DNA of 64,000 bases from Hansfordia pulvinata (lineage: Eukaryota > Ascomycota > Sordariomycetes > Xylariales). Numbering within the stretch: position 1 is the first letter of the stretch; every line of letters begins with the position of its first letter. Of this stretch, positions 49,934-61,549 are shown in pieces. The stretch spans positions 744,001 through 808,000 of the forward strand of contig BJKQ01000015.1 in NCBI GenBank assembly GCA_006538405.1. Direction: 5' to 3'. Below the pieces are notes generated by a model, which was not told where the DNA came from, searched no databases, and saw nothing but the letters and a program-made list of their open reading frames with translations. The translations under genes were made by a program, and so were the position numbers.

Positions 49934-50782
49934 TCAAAACTCCCACGAGTCCTTGCCGAAGCAGAACTCCTTGGGGTGCACATTGTCCCTCTCCTCGTAC
50001 TCGGCCCACCACGGCAGCTGCGTGAAGCGGGCGTACCAGTCGCGCATGGGGGCCAGCTCCTCGTCCTCGAACAGGTCGAAGTCGTAGCCGAGCAGGAAGT
50101 ACCGCCGGGCCGAGGCGACGGCCAGGTCGACGACGCCGGGGCCGCCGCCGCCGCCTTCCATGCCGGGGGTCAGCCAGCGGCGGCCGCCGCCGCCACCGCG
50201 GGTCTCCCCCTCCTCTAACAACAACGACCACGCCTGCACCTTCTTGAGGTTCTTGAGCATGGTGGCCTTGGCGTTGAGCCCGGCGGCGCGGTTGCGGTCC
50301 CCGTCCCGCAGGCCGGAGAAGCCGGCGACCAGCGGGCTGGCGTGGCGGAAGTAGTAGCCCATGTCGCAGCAGGCCAGGTTGAAGACGCCGACGAGGTCCT
50401 GGGCGACGGCGCGGTCGACGGGCCCCGCGGGCCGGGTCGCGGGCGTGCCCGGGAACAGGTCCTCGAGCAGGTCGGCGATGGACGCGCTCTCGTGCACCCA
50501 CCGCTCTGCGGCCCCCGACTCCCCTCCGTCCCGGACGCGCAGCGACGGGCTGCTGTGGCCCGCCGGCATCGGGTCGCTGGCGGGCTCAAACGTCCACCCG
50601 AAGCTGCCGCCCGACGTGTCGACGCCCATCCGGACGATCTTCAGGGACGGGTCCGTGGTCTCGCCGCGCAGCAGGTCCGCGGCCGAGGCCACCAGCCCCT
50701 TCATGATGAGCTGGTAGACGATGCGGCGGGGGTAGAGGCCCTCGAGCCAGAGGAAGAGGGTGAGCTGCGGGGCGGTCGACAT
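49934..50782 (-). CDS. Glutathione S-transferase-like protein
   Basis: A single exon of 282 residues. The N-terminus (LTLFLWLEGLYPRRIVYQLIMKGL) has the strand-helix pattern of a GST thioredoxin-like domain. An SPSLRV segment stands where the cis-proline strand is expected, and the C-terminal half is helical (VFNLACCDMGYYFRHASPLV, AKATMLKNLKKVQAW), as in the all-alpha domain. Fungal proteins of this kind are annotated as GST-like, usually without a known substrate. Low-complexity Gly/Arg insertions interrupt the C-terminal domain, and I cannot point to a certain catalytic Ser/Tyr. It is convergent with the surface-protein gene. Confidence 0.55.
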   Translation of the reverse strand: MSTAPQLTLFLWLEGLYPRRIVYQLIMKGLVASAADLLRGETTDPSLKIVRMGVDTSGGSFGWTFEPASDPMPAGHSSPSLRVRDGGESGAAERWVHESASIADLLEDLFPGTPATRPAGPVDRAVAQDLVGVFNLACCDMGYYFRHASPLVAGFSGLRDGDRNRAAGLNAKATMLKNLKKVQAWSLLLEEGETRGGGGGRRWLTPGMEGGGGGPGVVDLAVASARRYFLLGYDFDLFEDEELAPMRDWYARFTQLPWWAEYEERDNVHPKEFCFGKDSWEF

Positions 50783-52988
50783 TTTCTCTGGTTCAAGATA
50801 GTAATCAAGGATGTGATGAGGACCACAAAAAGAAAAAAGGGTCGGCTGTCTTGCGTGATGGTTGATGTTCTTGGTGGTTGAGAGTGGCGATGATTTGGTA
50901 AGAGCGGCTGCTTACCTTGGCTGCTGTCCCGAACACCAAGTTGATTATATACCTGTAATCACATACTTGAAGGTCCCGTCCAGACTTGTTGCCGCCGGAT
51001 TGCTCGTCAGCTTTGTTGCCGAGAATTGAGTCTTCGGAGGAGGCGAAAGGGGGGGAGAACCCTGTTGAGCCCGGAGACTTTTTCTCCCCCCGCTCAACTG
51101 CGCGCCTCGGCGACTTTGCAAGTGTGCCAAACCCGCGCTCGTCGTTGGGCGATGCACGACCCGCGATCCCTCGGGGGTTTTCTCGTCTTGTTAGCACACG
51201 AGCATGGTAAGGAGAGCATACCTAGCTACCTACCTACCAATTAGTGTGGCTCTCGAGAGGCGCAGTTGAGACCTCCTAAAACGCCCCGGAAAGCATCCGC
51301 AGGACCAGGATGGCCGCTTCGGACATGGCAAAAGCCTCGCGAATTGGTCAGCAGACCGCGCAACAAGGCCATGTTGAGTCATACGCAGTTCGAGAAAAGA
51401 CGTGAGTTTCTCTCTCCCTCCCCCGTCACGACTACCCAAGGTTTAGAGGGCGGAGACATTTACAGAATATATGCCTCGATCCTGCTCGCACTCGGAACGT
51501 CTAGCGGCGCCCACAACTGCCGAGTGGGCGAGCCGCTTGCCCGCTCGGGGCTTGTGCGCCATTCCGGCACGTCTGACGGCACTCACGGCTGGAGTGGCTG
51601 ACCGACCGTCTTCATCGTGTCCCTCGCTGCGTCACAGACGTCCCGTCCTCGGTCGGCGTCCCGCGGAGGTATGATGAGATGAAACTCCACAGCTCCCAGC
51701 CTCGGGTTCTTCAAGCCGCTCTGTCTTTGCGCTGGGACGCGGTGGGCTGCCGTGTGTCAGAGGCGCGGCCTCGGACACTTCTCGGGCAATGTTTTCTGGG
51801 CCCCGTGGAGGGGATGAAGATCTCGCCATCGTGCCTTTGGCGCTCATAGACAGGCTGATTACGTCATCGGATCGTTGCGCCGTCATCTGGAAGCACAGTA
51901 ACTCATGAGCTCAGGCCCTCGTCTCAAGCTACACGAGGAGAGCTGTCGCTATCATGGAGTTGCACGACCGGACCGGCCCATGTTGAGGAGTGGCGTGCGC
52001 GCGCACGGAGGTGTTGGGCATGTAGTTAGGCACGGTCCCAGGAAACTCTGATCGCAGAATGGGCATCAGCAGTCTCCTGCTGAGAAGACTCTCGTCGTGC
52101 GTGTGCCTGCTGAGCGGCACGAGAGTGGTACTTATCTGCTCCATGTTATCCAAGCGAGGACAGCCCGCACTTCTGAGTATTCTCAAGACAATGTGTCGCC
52201 GCGACGCAGAGATCCAGCCCCGAGCCGTTCGCAAGCTTCAAGCATCAGCACCTGCCGTTCCGGAAGCGCCTACGAACATTCCCAGCTTTAGTCGTTTGAA
52301 AAACTACTGTCCCGCCCGCAGGCCGGTTGTCCGACTATCAGCACAAAGACTGGCAAATCGCCGCGAGGGGCGCAGTCGCGGTCTCATACATCGAGGCGTT
52401 GTGGTGAGTGAGCGGGCTGAGAAAGCGAGGCGGAGCGAGCGGTGATCAGCCCGCTTACGAGAGAGTGCAGACAGACAGGGGGGACAGACGAACGCTAACT
52501 CATGGCCCGGCCCACGTGGCGCACTCGCAGTGGCGCCGGGGACTACTGATGTGCCCGAGAGAGAGAAGAAGAAATGAGAGAGCAAAAGACGGGTGTCAAG
52601 CGGTGTGCAAGGCAGCAGGGGGGAACAAGAAACAAAAAAAGAACAGCCGCATTACTCGCGAAGCTTCAACAGCCGGGGAGTGCGCCGAACACAGCCCCGG
52701 AAATGTGACTGGAAGAGGCATAGCTTCGCCCCCGAACCCGGATCCTGAGCATTAGCTTCTCTGACAGCCATAAGCGGAACCCCGGGAGTGTCGTGTCAGT
52801 CAGGTCAGGTCATCAGGAGGTTCTGTCGGTCCGCGGGCGGGGCTGAAGGAAAAAAGGACCAACGTCTCTTCTATTCTTCATGTCAGGTTTCCGCCTCAGC
52901 TCGGAGGCCCTTTATAGCTCGTCCCGCAGCCCGTCCGCCCGATTCCTTGCTCGGCTTCCATCACGCCCATAACGACGAAAACACACAC

Positions 52989-53019
<31 letters not shown>

Positions 53020-53020
53020 A
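50783..53020. other. Intergenic 2.2 kb
   Basis: Left part should carry the promoter of the GST-like gene, right part that of the 2EXR gene. No gene was supportable. The stretch ends in a CA microsatellite. Confidence 0.5.
52980..53020. repeat. (CA)n microsatellite abutting a start codon
   Basis: About twenty CA units with one interruption. The last unit is followed directly by AA-ATG of the 2EXR gene, so the tract forms the end of the 5' untranslated leader. Confidence 0.92.
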
Positions 53021-53382
53021 ATGGAGCAGCCGGGCTCGACAACGCCGCCGCCACCGACAGCGGACAGCTCCGCGAGCCCGGGCCCGGGCCCGAGCTTCGG
53101 CATCTTCGCCGCGCTGCCGCCGGAGCTGCGGGCCAGGATATGGCAGTGCGCGATGGGGCCGCGGGTCCTCGAGCTGCACTGCTGCCGCCGCCCCTCTCCC
53201 GAAACCGACCACGGGTCCGGCCCAGACTCCTCCTCCTCCGCGGCAACAACAACAACGACGAGGACGAGGTGGCTCTCGGGAAGCCGCAACCCGCCCCTCC
53301 TCTCCGCGTGCGCCGAGGCCCGCGCCGAGGCCCGGGCGCGGTACACCGTCGCCCTGCGCGTGGGCAGCGTGTTCGACGAGGA

Positions 53383-53413
<31 letters not shown>

Positions 53414-54189
53414 GCGGAAGACGACGGAACGACGAAGGCGAGGACTAGGGTCTTGTACTACGACCCGCGGGGCGACACGCTAGTGGTCCTCGGCGCCGTG
53501 GGCGCGGGGCAGCTCGCGGGCCTGTTCGCGGGGGTCCGCCGGCTGGAAAAACTCGAGGGGGGCCGGGGAGGGGGGAGCAGAGGGCCGCGGCGGTTCGGGA
53601 TGGGGATCGACTGGTTCGCGCACGAGTTTGGGAGCGCCCAGGGGGTGTTCGGGGGAGCCTGGCCCGGCGGAAGCGACGGCGGTGGCGGGCGTGAGGACAG
53701 CGGCGGTGGTGATGGCGACGATGGTGGCCACGGCGGTGGTGGTGGTGCTGCGGGTGACTCCGGTGCCGGGGGCGGTGGTGCTCTCTTCCGGGACCTGGAG
53801 CGCCTCGTCCTGCTCATGTACACGGCGCGGGCGCCGCCGCCCGGGTTCGGCGCCCGGGGCGGCGGCGAGTGCGCGCTCGAGAGCTGCGGGGCCAGCATGG
53901 GGCTCTGGATGGGGCAGGCCTTTGGGGGCCGGGGAGACGGAGGAAGAAGGATGAAGAGGAGGTGCGGGGTGGAAGAGGGGGGCGCGGGGGAGGCGAGGGC
54001 GAGGGCGCCGGCGAGGGTGGGTGGGTGATTGTCGGCGGTGGTGATAGGAGCAATGGCAGTGAAGGCGACGGCGACGGCGGTGGTGGAGAGGAAAGGGGCA
54101 TCGAGGTGGACGTTGCGAACTTGCACTTTATCGCGGCCGGGGCCAGCGAGCCGCTGCGGCCCGTCTATGAATGGGTCTATCCGGGGTGA
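53021..54189 (+). CDS. 2EXR-domain protein, one probable frame break
   Basis: About 389 residues when one base is restored. The N-terminal motif (FGIFAALPPELRARIWQCAMGPRVLEL) is the 2EXR signature (LPxELRxxIW), common in large families of Pezizomycotina proteins of unknown role. A CAEARAEARARY helix and the RVLYYDPRGDTLVVLG strand that usually follow it are present. The C-terminal half is very Gly/Asp-rich. As given, the frame stops at 54028. Adding one G to the G6 run at 53977-53982 carries it on to a well-formed end (IEVDVANLHFIAAG...YEWVYPG) at 54189. The 3' end converges on a regulator gene 200 bp away. An acidic Glu run (near residue 125) is low complexity. Confidence 0.72.
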
Positions 54190-54388
54190 AATGTTCTCAG
54201 GCCTCTGAAGGGGCCTTTTCACTCGTGCATAGAGCAAATGGGGAGCTGGCGTGCAGAAAGGGGGGCTTATGCTGGATCTTTTCTTGATTTTTTTCTCATT
54301 TATTTCTACAATCTTTTTGGGAAGGGGACCGCATAAGGAGCGTTGCCCATCGTCGTCCATTCTGCACTCCCCCATCAAAACCCCTGTG

Positions 54389-55309
54389 TCAGGCGGACTT
54401 CCCTGGCACCCCCGCCGCCGCCGCCGCCTCCTCGGACAGGCCGGCCAAGACGGGCCGCAGCGTGGCGACGGCCAGCCGGCGCTCAAAGTCCCAGTCGCAC
54501 GCCGCGAGGCGGTAGCGGGCGGCGGCGGGGACGCGGCCCGTGCGCGGGTCGCGGCCGCGCTCCTCGAGCTCGGCGAGCCCGCGCAGGGCGCCCAGGATGG
54601 CCGCGTTGTCGTACAGCCCCTCGCCGGCCGTGAGGTCCGCGAACAGGCGCAGCGCGCGGCGGCGCGTGGCCCGGTCCCGGCACGTGGAGATGACGAGGTG
54701 GAAGGTGGGCAGCAGGCTGCCCTCGAGGGTGAAGCGGGCGTAGGACGACGGTGGTGGGGGTGATGGTGGTGATGACTGCGGTGATCTCGGTGATGTTGTT
54801 GATGACGATGAGGATGGTGATGTGAGGGGTGGCGACGATAATGCCACCGCCGCCGCCGCCGCCGCCGCCGTCGCCGCTGGCTTCCTGTCTTCCCCCCATC
54901 GCCGACCCCTTCGTCCTCGCCCCTGCCCCACATCTCCGGGGCCGCGGCGAAGACGGCGCACAGGTCGAGCACGTGGGCGTACTGGGCGGTCCACGCGTCG
55001 TAGGCCAGGCCGGACGGGTCGAGGCAGCAGGCCAGCCAGACCTGCCAGACCAAAACCTGGATGCGCATGACGCGCAGCATGTTGAAGAACTTGGAGCCCG
55101 GGGCCTCGCGGGGCTCTGCGCGCTCGAGCACGCGCCTCCAGCGGGCGACGAGGGGCACGTAGTCGTCGGCGTGGACACGGGCGATGCGGGCCTCCTCGCC
55201 CGGGGTGACGAGGCCGTCGAGCGACTGGACGTAGATCTGGTGCAGGGCGAGGCGCTGGGAGAAGGGGCCCCAGCGCATCAGGAGGCTCCAGAAGTGAGGA
55301 GGGGCGGTG

Positions 55310-55341
<32 letters not shown>

Positions 55342-55840
55342 TTCGGAACCAGACCCGGGAGGCCGGCCGAGGGCGATGGCGGCCGGGGCCTCGCGCATGG
55401 TGGTGTGGACGCGGCCGATCTTCTGGAAGAAGGGGGTGGCGCCGTAGGTCAGGCTCAGCTTGGTGAAGCAGGCGTCGACGGCGAGCAGGTCGGGGTCCGG
55501 AGCAGGGGCGGCGCGGGCGGGGTCGCGGCGGTTCTTGACCTCCTCGAGCAGGCGGACGCCGTACTCGAGGAAGCGGTCCCCGGCGGCGAGGTTGCCCTGG
55601 AGGATCTCGAGGGCGGCGAACAGGCTGGTGGCGGTTAGGCCGAGGCGGGCCGCGGTGCGGTCGTCGAGGTCGACGAGCAGGTGGCGGCACAGGCCGATGG
55701 CCTTGGTGTAGTGGTAGAGGGCGGCGCGGTCGTGGGGACCCGGAGTGACGTGGGGAAGAGCATGGTTGTTATTAGTGTCAAGATACTGGGAGTGGACATC
55801 TCCATCACGATACCGGGAATGATGCTGAGAGTAGTGCTGC

Positions 55841-55879
<39 letters not shown>

Positions 55880-56490
55880 TGTTCTCGTCGTCGGTCGTCC
55901 TGAGCCAGGGCGACGGCGGCCATGGCGAGGGCAGCGTGGCGGACGCAGTCGTCGGCCAGGACGTCGGTGATCATGGTGGCGGACTCGGGGACGGGGTTCC
56001 ATGTCTTCATGTCCTCGGTGATCTGGTTGCGGAAGCGGTCAAAGTAGACGGCGTCGTAGCCCCGGAACGAAAAGGCAAAGGGCCACAGCAGCGTCGGGGG
56101 CGTCGCGGTCCGGGGCGGCAGCAGCAGCGTCTTGCGGCGAGCAGCGGGAGCGCCGGACGCAGCACCACCGGGAGGAGTGGCGGTCATGGCAGGAGTGTGG
56201 GCACTGCTGTTGCTCTTGTCCGTGGTGGTGAGCCTCCCCCGTGGCCGCCTGGAAGAGGAGGAGGAGGAGGAGGAGGACAGCCCCGGGTGGTGGCGGTGGT
56301 GGTGATGAGCGCGGTCGGCGGCCAGGTCGCCGCTGGACGCGATCAGGACCATCTCGAAGCCGCTGCAGGCGTGGCCGGCCTTTTCGCAGCGCGCACATGT
56401 CGGCTTGCGCTCGTCGCACTTGACACGGCGCTTCTTGCAGGTTCCGCAGCCTGGGGGCCGAGGGAGGGACGCGGGGCTCTTCATCAGCAC
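54389..56490 (-). CDS. Zn2Cys6 transcription factor, one frame break
   Basis: A single exon of about 700 residues once one base is restored. The zinc cluster is near the N-terminus: CGTCKKRRVKC-x6-CARCEKAGHAC (C-x2-C-x6-C-x6-C-x2-C-x6-C). A His-rich and Ser-rich linker follows, then a domain beginning LLWPFAFSFRGYDAVYFDRFRNQITEDM, like Fungal_trans_2 proteins. Further low-complexity runs are a Gln tract of about 13 residues (CTG/CAG repeat at 55837-55882), an Asp run and a Gly/Ala stretch. The frame breaks at a C6 run (54892-54897); one more C leads into the conserved end (FTLEGSLLPTFHLVISTCRDRATRRRALRLF...). Without the repair the frame runs on antisense through the 2EXR gene as meaningless Arg/His/Pro-rich text. 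Targets are unknown. Confidence 0.86.
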
Positions 56491-57855
56491 ATGTGACTTG
56501 TATGTAGGCCTATGAAGGCTTATGGAGCAGTTTGATGGTCATGTTTTGACATACCGGTGCGCACCTTGGAGTGGTTGGCCCTCTGCCGGCTCTTGGTGGT
56601 GGTGGTGGTGGTGGTGGTGATGGCGTCGATGCTGGGCGGCAGCTCATCCTGGCGCGCGGCGGCCGTGTGAGGCTCGACGCCGGCTCCCATGGCTGCGTGG
56701 ACGGCGCGTCAACCGGGTCATTACTTTCTGTGGTGTGTTGCGGTCTGTTCTGTCTGTGCCTGTTGCGCGTGTCTATCCTCCTGCCGACTCGTCGTGTCGT
56801 GATTATAGTAGTCCGAGCATGCACCCGTAGTCAGGGTGATTGTGGGGATGGGGGAAAAAGAAAAGAAAAGAGACAGGACAGAAGAGGATGGAACAAGCTA
56901 AAGAGCATCTGCAGATTGCCATGTACGAGTACCTGGGGTAATTCAGCATGGATGTACCCAGCTTGTAGAGCCGGAATACTCGTAGTGGCTGACAGGCGGC
57001 TGTCCTACACTTCATGTACATGGATGGAAGCACAGAACGGACTCTCGGGGACCTCGACGCGCCCGTTTATTGGCCTCTCTCGGGACGGCGACGGGGAATA
57101 GAACGGTGAACACGGAAGAAGAGGACATTGAACCCCTCACCATCCGACCCTTGCAGGTTGTGCAGTACCCGACAGACAGACAGACATACAGACATACAGG
57201 TGCGTCTGGTTTATGTAGGTGCAGGTTATTATTAGCCGCCCGGCTGCGAACCGCCTCATTAGTCCATCCATCCATCCACGACTGGTGTCTTCGTTTCCCG
57301 CCGTCGGGTTGGCGCTGCAGGGTTCGTCGTTCGTCTCATCCGCAACCAAGTCATGTACTCGTGCCTGAGGTACCTACATTAGGTACGGGGATGAGGCCCA
57401 AGGTTGGAGGGGCTCACCACGCCGCCACGGCTGCCTACGGAGTACCTGCCCACGAATACCACCACCTCCTCCTCCCCCTCAACAACTCAAACTCCAGGGC
57501 CGTCCCCAAGCGTGACAGGGTTGGGTGGCACGGCGTGCACGGGTGGGCAGCTTCATGCTCCCACGGAGGACTACTCCGTAAACGTGGACCCCCACGACCC
57601 CCGGCCGTCCCACGACACCAGTACCGTAGCGTTGCGGGTCCTCCAGCGCTTCTGTCTACGAGTACTCGTGCCTGAATCGGCCCAAGTCCCCATGAACGAG
57701 ATCCATGGCCAAGAGCGCGGCTCCCCGGGCTGCCTGCCGGCGCCGGTGCTCCCAAGCCGCCGTTATGTGCCTACGCAGGTAGATGAGGGGAGCAAGACGG
57801 CGCCGTTCGATCGTCCGCCCGTCTTTCGGCTTTGCCGGCTCAATATCCCCTGGCC

Positions 57856-57857
57856 TT

Positions 57858-57893
<36 letters not shown>
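57856..57893. repeat. T9-A29 homopolymer junction
   Basis: Nine T pass directly into about 29 A, a self-complementary homopolymer junction. The length is uncertain. Confidence 0.9.
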
Positions 57894-57895
<2 letters not shown>

Positions 57896-58965
57896 GGGTT
57901 ATTCCCCTCCCCTCCCCGCGGTGCCTCGTCTTAGCCAATGCTGTGAAACAACGCCACTTGCCTCAGGCAACAACAACAATCACATCGTCATGATCTATAT
58001 CATGTTCCCCTCCCCTCCTGCACGCCAGGCCATCCCAGTGCATGCCATGCTCGACTACGACCACGAGTAGCTAGCCTGGGCCGGGGCTGCTCGCAAGGTG
58101 TTGCTCGTGGGTAGATTTCCAGAGGAGCGTCTCGTAGAAGCAGCCATACCTCACCTACGAGTACGTCGATTCACACAGTTCGTTCACACAGTGCCTCGCC
58201 GCCCAACTGCTTGTGTCTGGGTCCCTGGCCGACAACCAGCTGACACTGACGACCCAGCCAGCCCGACCAGCAACGTGTACGGATATACTCTTATGAACGA
58301 TTCTCGATGGTCGACAGGGGCCCAACGACACCCAGCATGCGGCAGCCCTTCACCAGGATGATGATGCGGGCTCTCTTCCGCACCGGCGCCCCGGGGGTCG
58401 GTCCCGCCACACCACTCGGAGTCTTTGGCCTTCAACCTTGAACCTTGCGCGAGCCCACCCAGGGCGGCGCAAGGTGGACGGCTCGAGAAGCTCGCACAGC
58501 ATTTTCGTCATGACTTTGACCCAACCCTTCCACCTCCGGGGAGGGGGAGGGAAGACCCCCGAGATGCGGCTGTCACCAGAGCACCGCGCACCCACTTCGA
58601 CCCCTTAGGGACCCCTGTCTGCACTTCGAACTGCTCCAATTGGAGGTGTGGAGAGAGTTAGCAATCCTTGCGCCGTTCGCGGATGTATGTGTATGTGTAC
58701 GCGTCTGTGTGGCGGGCGGTTCACAGATCTAGGGGAAGCTGTGATGGTGTTATTCGTACACGCAGCATCCGGCTCATGGCAATGATGATAACAGTGGCAA
58801 TCGCGCCGCGCATCAGTCTAATAGTGTTCGGCTACGAGCCTGGGCCTCTTCAGCGGGATCTTCGCCGACCCGGACATCCCCGCCCAGCCCAGCCCGGCCC
58901 ATCGTCGCCCCCTTCCAGTTCTCGCCATCCGGGCCGCCATAGGATTCCGACATGGTGAATTTTCT

Positions 58966-58968
<3 letters not shown>

Positions 58969-59014
<46 letters not shown>
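58969..59014. repeat. (CT)n microsatellite
   Basis: About 22 uninterrupted CT units, about 110 bp upstream of the 26-bp palindrome. Confidence 0.92.
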
Positions 59015-59018
<4 letters not shown>

Positions 59019-59127
59019 TCTTATTCTAATACATGCCGTGCCTCTTCCGTCTTCTCTATCTACAACACAGTCAGAGAGTGGGTCTGCCAGTGAAGTGGCT
59101 CCTGTTCCAACTTCTGCTGCCCTGAGA

Positions 59128-59153
59128 CCCGAAGGGCTGATCAGCCCTTCGGG
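59128..59153. repeat. 26-bp perfect palindrome
   Basis: The half site CCCGAAGGGCTGA is followed immediately by its exact reverse complement, with no loop base. CCCGAAGGG is a near-palindrome in itself. The palindrome is not next to an intact gene; the nearest is the rhamnosidase 2.4 kb to the right. Confidence 0.95.
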
Positions 59154-59433
59154 AGATCGACTAGTTGTCCATCGAGCCTATCACGTTGGCGGCGGCGGCG
59201 TCTACAGGTTGGCTCGCCATGGCTGGGGCGGGCAGTCACCAAGGCGGCCGGCAGGCCAGCACACCGCGGACGACCAAGAGCGAAGCGCCCCAAGTTTAGA
59301 AGCCGGAATTTACCAAAGCAAAGGAGGGAGGGAGTCTCCCATACCGGTCTAGCCCCCAGAGAGCTTGATCCGATCATACACGTCTCGGCGGTGCAGTGAG
59401 GAACAAAGACAGGGCTGTCACCCACGGTAGGCG

Positions 59434-60050
59434 TTGGGCTCAGCCCGTAGTCAAGAGCGACCAGTAGGCTCACTTGTGATTGTTAAGAAATTCCTCAAGG
59501 CCAACCAGGTCATACTCAATGCCCTGTACGCGTATAGTCAATGCAGGCATCGGCCCCGACGGCATACAGGAGAGCTCTATCGCATCCCAATGTACATGCT
59601 GCGGAGCAGCGCCCTCTTGATGCCGACGTATCCATCGTCATTGAACATTGGCCCTGACCCGCGAGGTGGGACTTTCACGGCCCGACGCCCACAGGCCCAC
59701 CCATCGCCAGCCTCTGAACCCGTCAGCCTCATAGAGACCGACCCGGACGATCACCAGACCTACTTCGTCCGCAGCTAGCAGGAGCAAGAATGCAAGGCCG
59801 TCTCCGACTTCATCACCGACTGCCCCAATCTCCGGCATGTCAAGATCGCCCGGGCCAGACCAGGCTGCCCGCTGCTCTGGATATACCGGCCAGCCTTACA
59901 CCGTCAACCCCCCGCCTTCCCGCCACCAGACGTGTCTGCATACCCCAGTTGCTCACTTTCGACCCGTCTACATGGATCGTGTCTGATCGGGACTTCCGTT
60001 GGTCTTTTCACCGCTCTCCCCGCTTCGTCACGGCCTACCAGGAAGAGAAA
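59434..60050 (+). pseudogene. F-box/leucine-rich-like protein relic
   Basis: One frame reads ...ETDPDDHQTYFVRS, then TAG (59776-59778), then QEQECKAVSDFITDCPNLRHVKIARARPGC. The FITDCPNLRHVKI text is typical of leucine-rich parts of fungal F-box proteins. After a frame change it continues as LLTFDPSTWIVSDRDFRWSFHRSPRFVTAYQEE. The TAG would be CAG before a C-to-T change at CpA, the RIP-type change. No F-box helix is visible upstream, so this is a decayed fragment. Confidence 0.4.
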
Positions 60051-60051
60051 T

Positions 60052-60068
60052 CCCCCCCCCCCCCCCCC
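60052..60068. repeat. C17 homopolymer
   Basis: Seventeen consecutive C; a second C12 run lies at 60366-60377. Confidence 0.88.
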
Positions 60069-61549
60069 TATTCATCGACCAACGCGTGGCTTCGTTCAGG
60101 CATGATAAACAGCAGCGTCCGATCCGCAACGCACACGTCCCGTCTCTATGCTGACAATGAAGAGCGCCACCGAAGGCAGACGACCCCAGTGCCTTGCTTT
60201 GTGACTTCTATCCCTACCTACGAAGCCGGAGCTGTGAATCGAGGCCGCCGCCAGCACTCAGCTTGGAGCGAAAAGGAATCAGGGGCGCCACCTCCGTCGG
60301 GAATAAAGCTTAGCGGACGTGATCAATTCTATATCTCCTTCGCACCAGCTCCCAGCGATCGTCCGCCCCCCCCCCCCGCAGACCAGATCCAGCGCAAAGC
60401 TGGAGGTCCCGCGTTCCATCCACCCGGGAGAGAAACGCCTTGAGCCCGCGCCGCCTCCCACCGAGCCACCGCGATCGAGCCACTCAATCAAGAAAGCAGG
60501 CGAGCCAGCACACTGCTGTCCTGGTCTCCGAGCACGTGTGGTGCGCCCTCTGGTCGAATTGTCGCCAGAAGCGCGCTTGGCGTCCAGGGGCCATGTGACT
60601 GGCCAGTGGGTTTGGGGGGCCGATGACTGCATACACACAGCACACGCAAGTCCCGCGGTCCTGCGGGCGTGGGTGTGTGCTCAAGGATATCAAGGGATGT
60701 TGCTCATCAGGGCTTGGCGCGTTCTGTACCGTCGGCGCCACGAAAGCCAAGGCGCCGACGGCAGTGCTGCCCCGAAAACAATACACGGGGAGGGTGGGGG
60801 CCCTCCGTGATATAGCTCCGGGGCAGACAGGGCCCTTGCTCATCTCGGAAGCGAGATTCGGCAGCTGTCTGACTGCACGTGGAAGCAGCTCGGTCGATAT
60901 CCGGACTCCGTGGTCTGCCGGCCCTCCTCCACAGGGCACCCCTTCCGACCCGGGGTGCGGAGTGCAGCGTACCATTCTGTGGGGTGTGAGTGCGGAGAGC
61001 GGAGAGTGGAGAGAGAGGTCATCCCCCCTCCCTCCCCTATATGCCCACTGTCCACTCGGCCCGGTCCCCACGATGTCATCGACCCGGGCCAAGTCTGTAT
61101 GCAGGTTGAGAGTTGATGATCGCCTTGTCCGGTATCCCATTTACCTCACGCGAAGAGAAGTCCCCGCACTCCCGACCCGAACAAGAACATGCCAAGACGA
61201 ACGACGCACCGCCCTCGCTCTCCGGGAGAAACACATCCGAGCATGGTTGCATGTTTTTCTCGACTCCATGTTCTGCTCATGTTCGGCAGAGGTGGGCAGG
61301 TAGGTACCTATATAGTCTCATCAAAGCAATCGACCGCGTCTGCCTGCTACGAGACCAAGAGGGAGCAAGCTGCACAGCATCCGGGTCTAGACGCACAGGC
61401 ATGCAGAGGCTGCTGCTCTCAGGAGAAGCCTCGCCACGCACCTTGACAGGCTCGGGTATCGAACAGCAGCCGGCCACACAGCACCGCCAGCAGGCCGGTA
61501 TCTGATAAGAAAACCACAACTGGTCCACTCGACACACGGGGACACAGCA

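Larger units (their letters stand above)
56491..61549. other. Gene-poor 5 kb region
   Basis: No intact gene is supportable. The region holds a T9A29 tract, a CT microsatellite, a 26-bp palindrome, two C-tracts (60052-60068 and 60366-60377) and an F-box-like relic. The left end should hold the promoter of the Zn2Cys6 gene and the right end that of the rhamnosidase gene. Confidence 0.55.

Noticed and set aside
53458..56490. 1010-residue uninterrupted minus-strand frame
   Set aside because: Only the part before the C6 run at 54892 reads as a real protein. Beyond it the text becomes Arg/His/Pro-rich and runs antisense through the 2EXR gene, while the conserved end of the regulator continues in the neighbouring frame.
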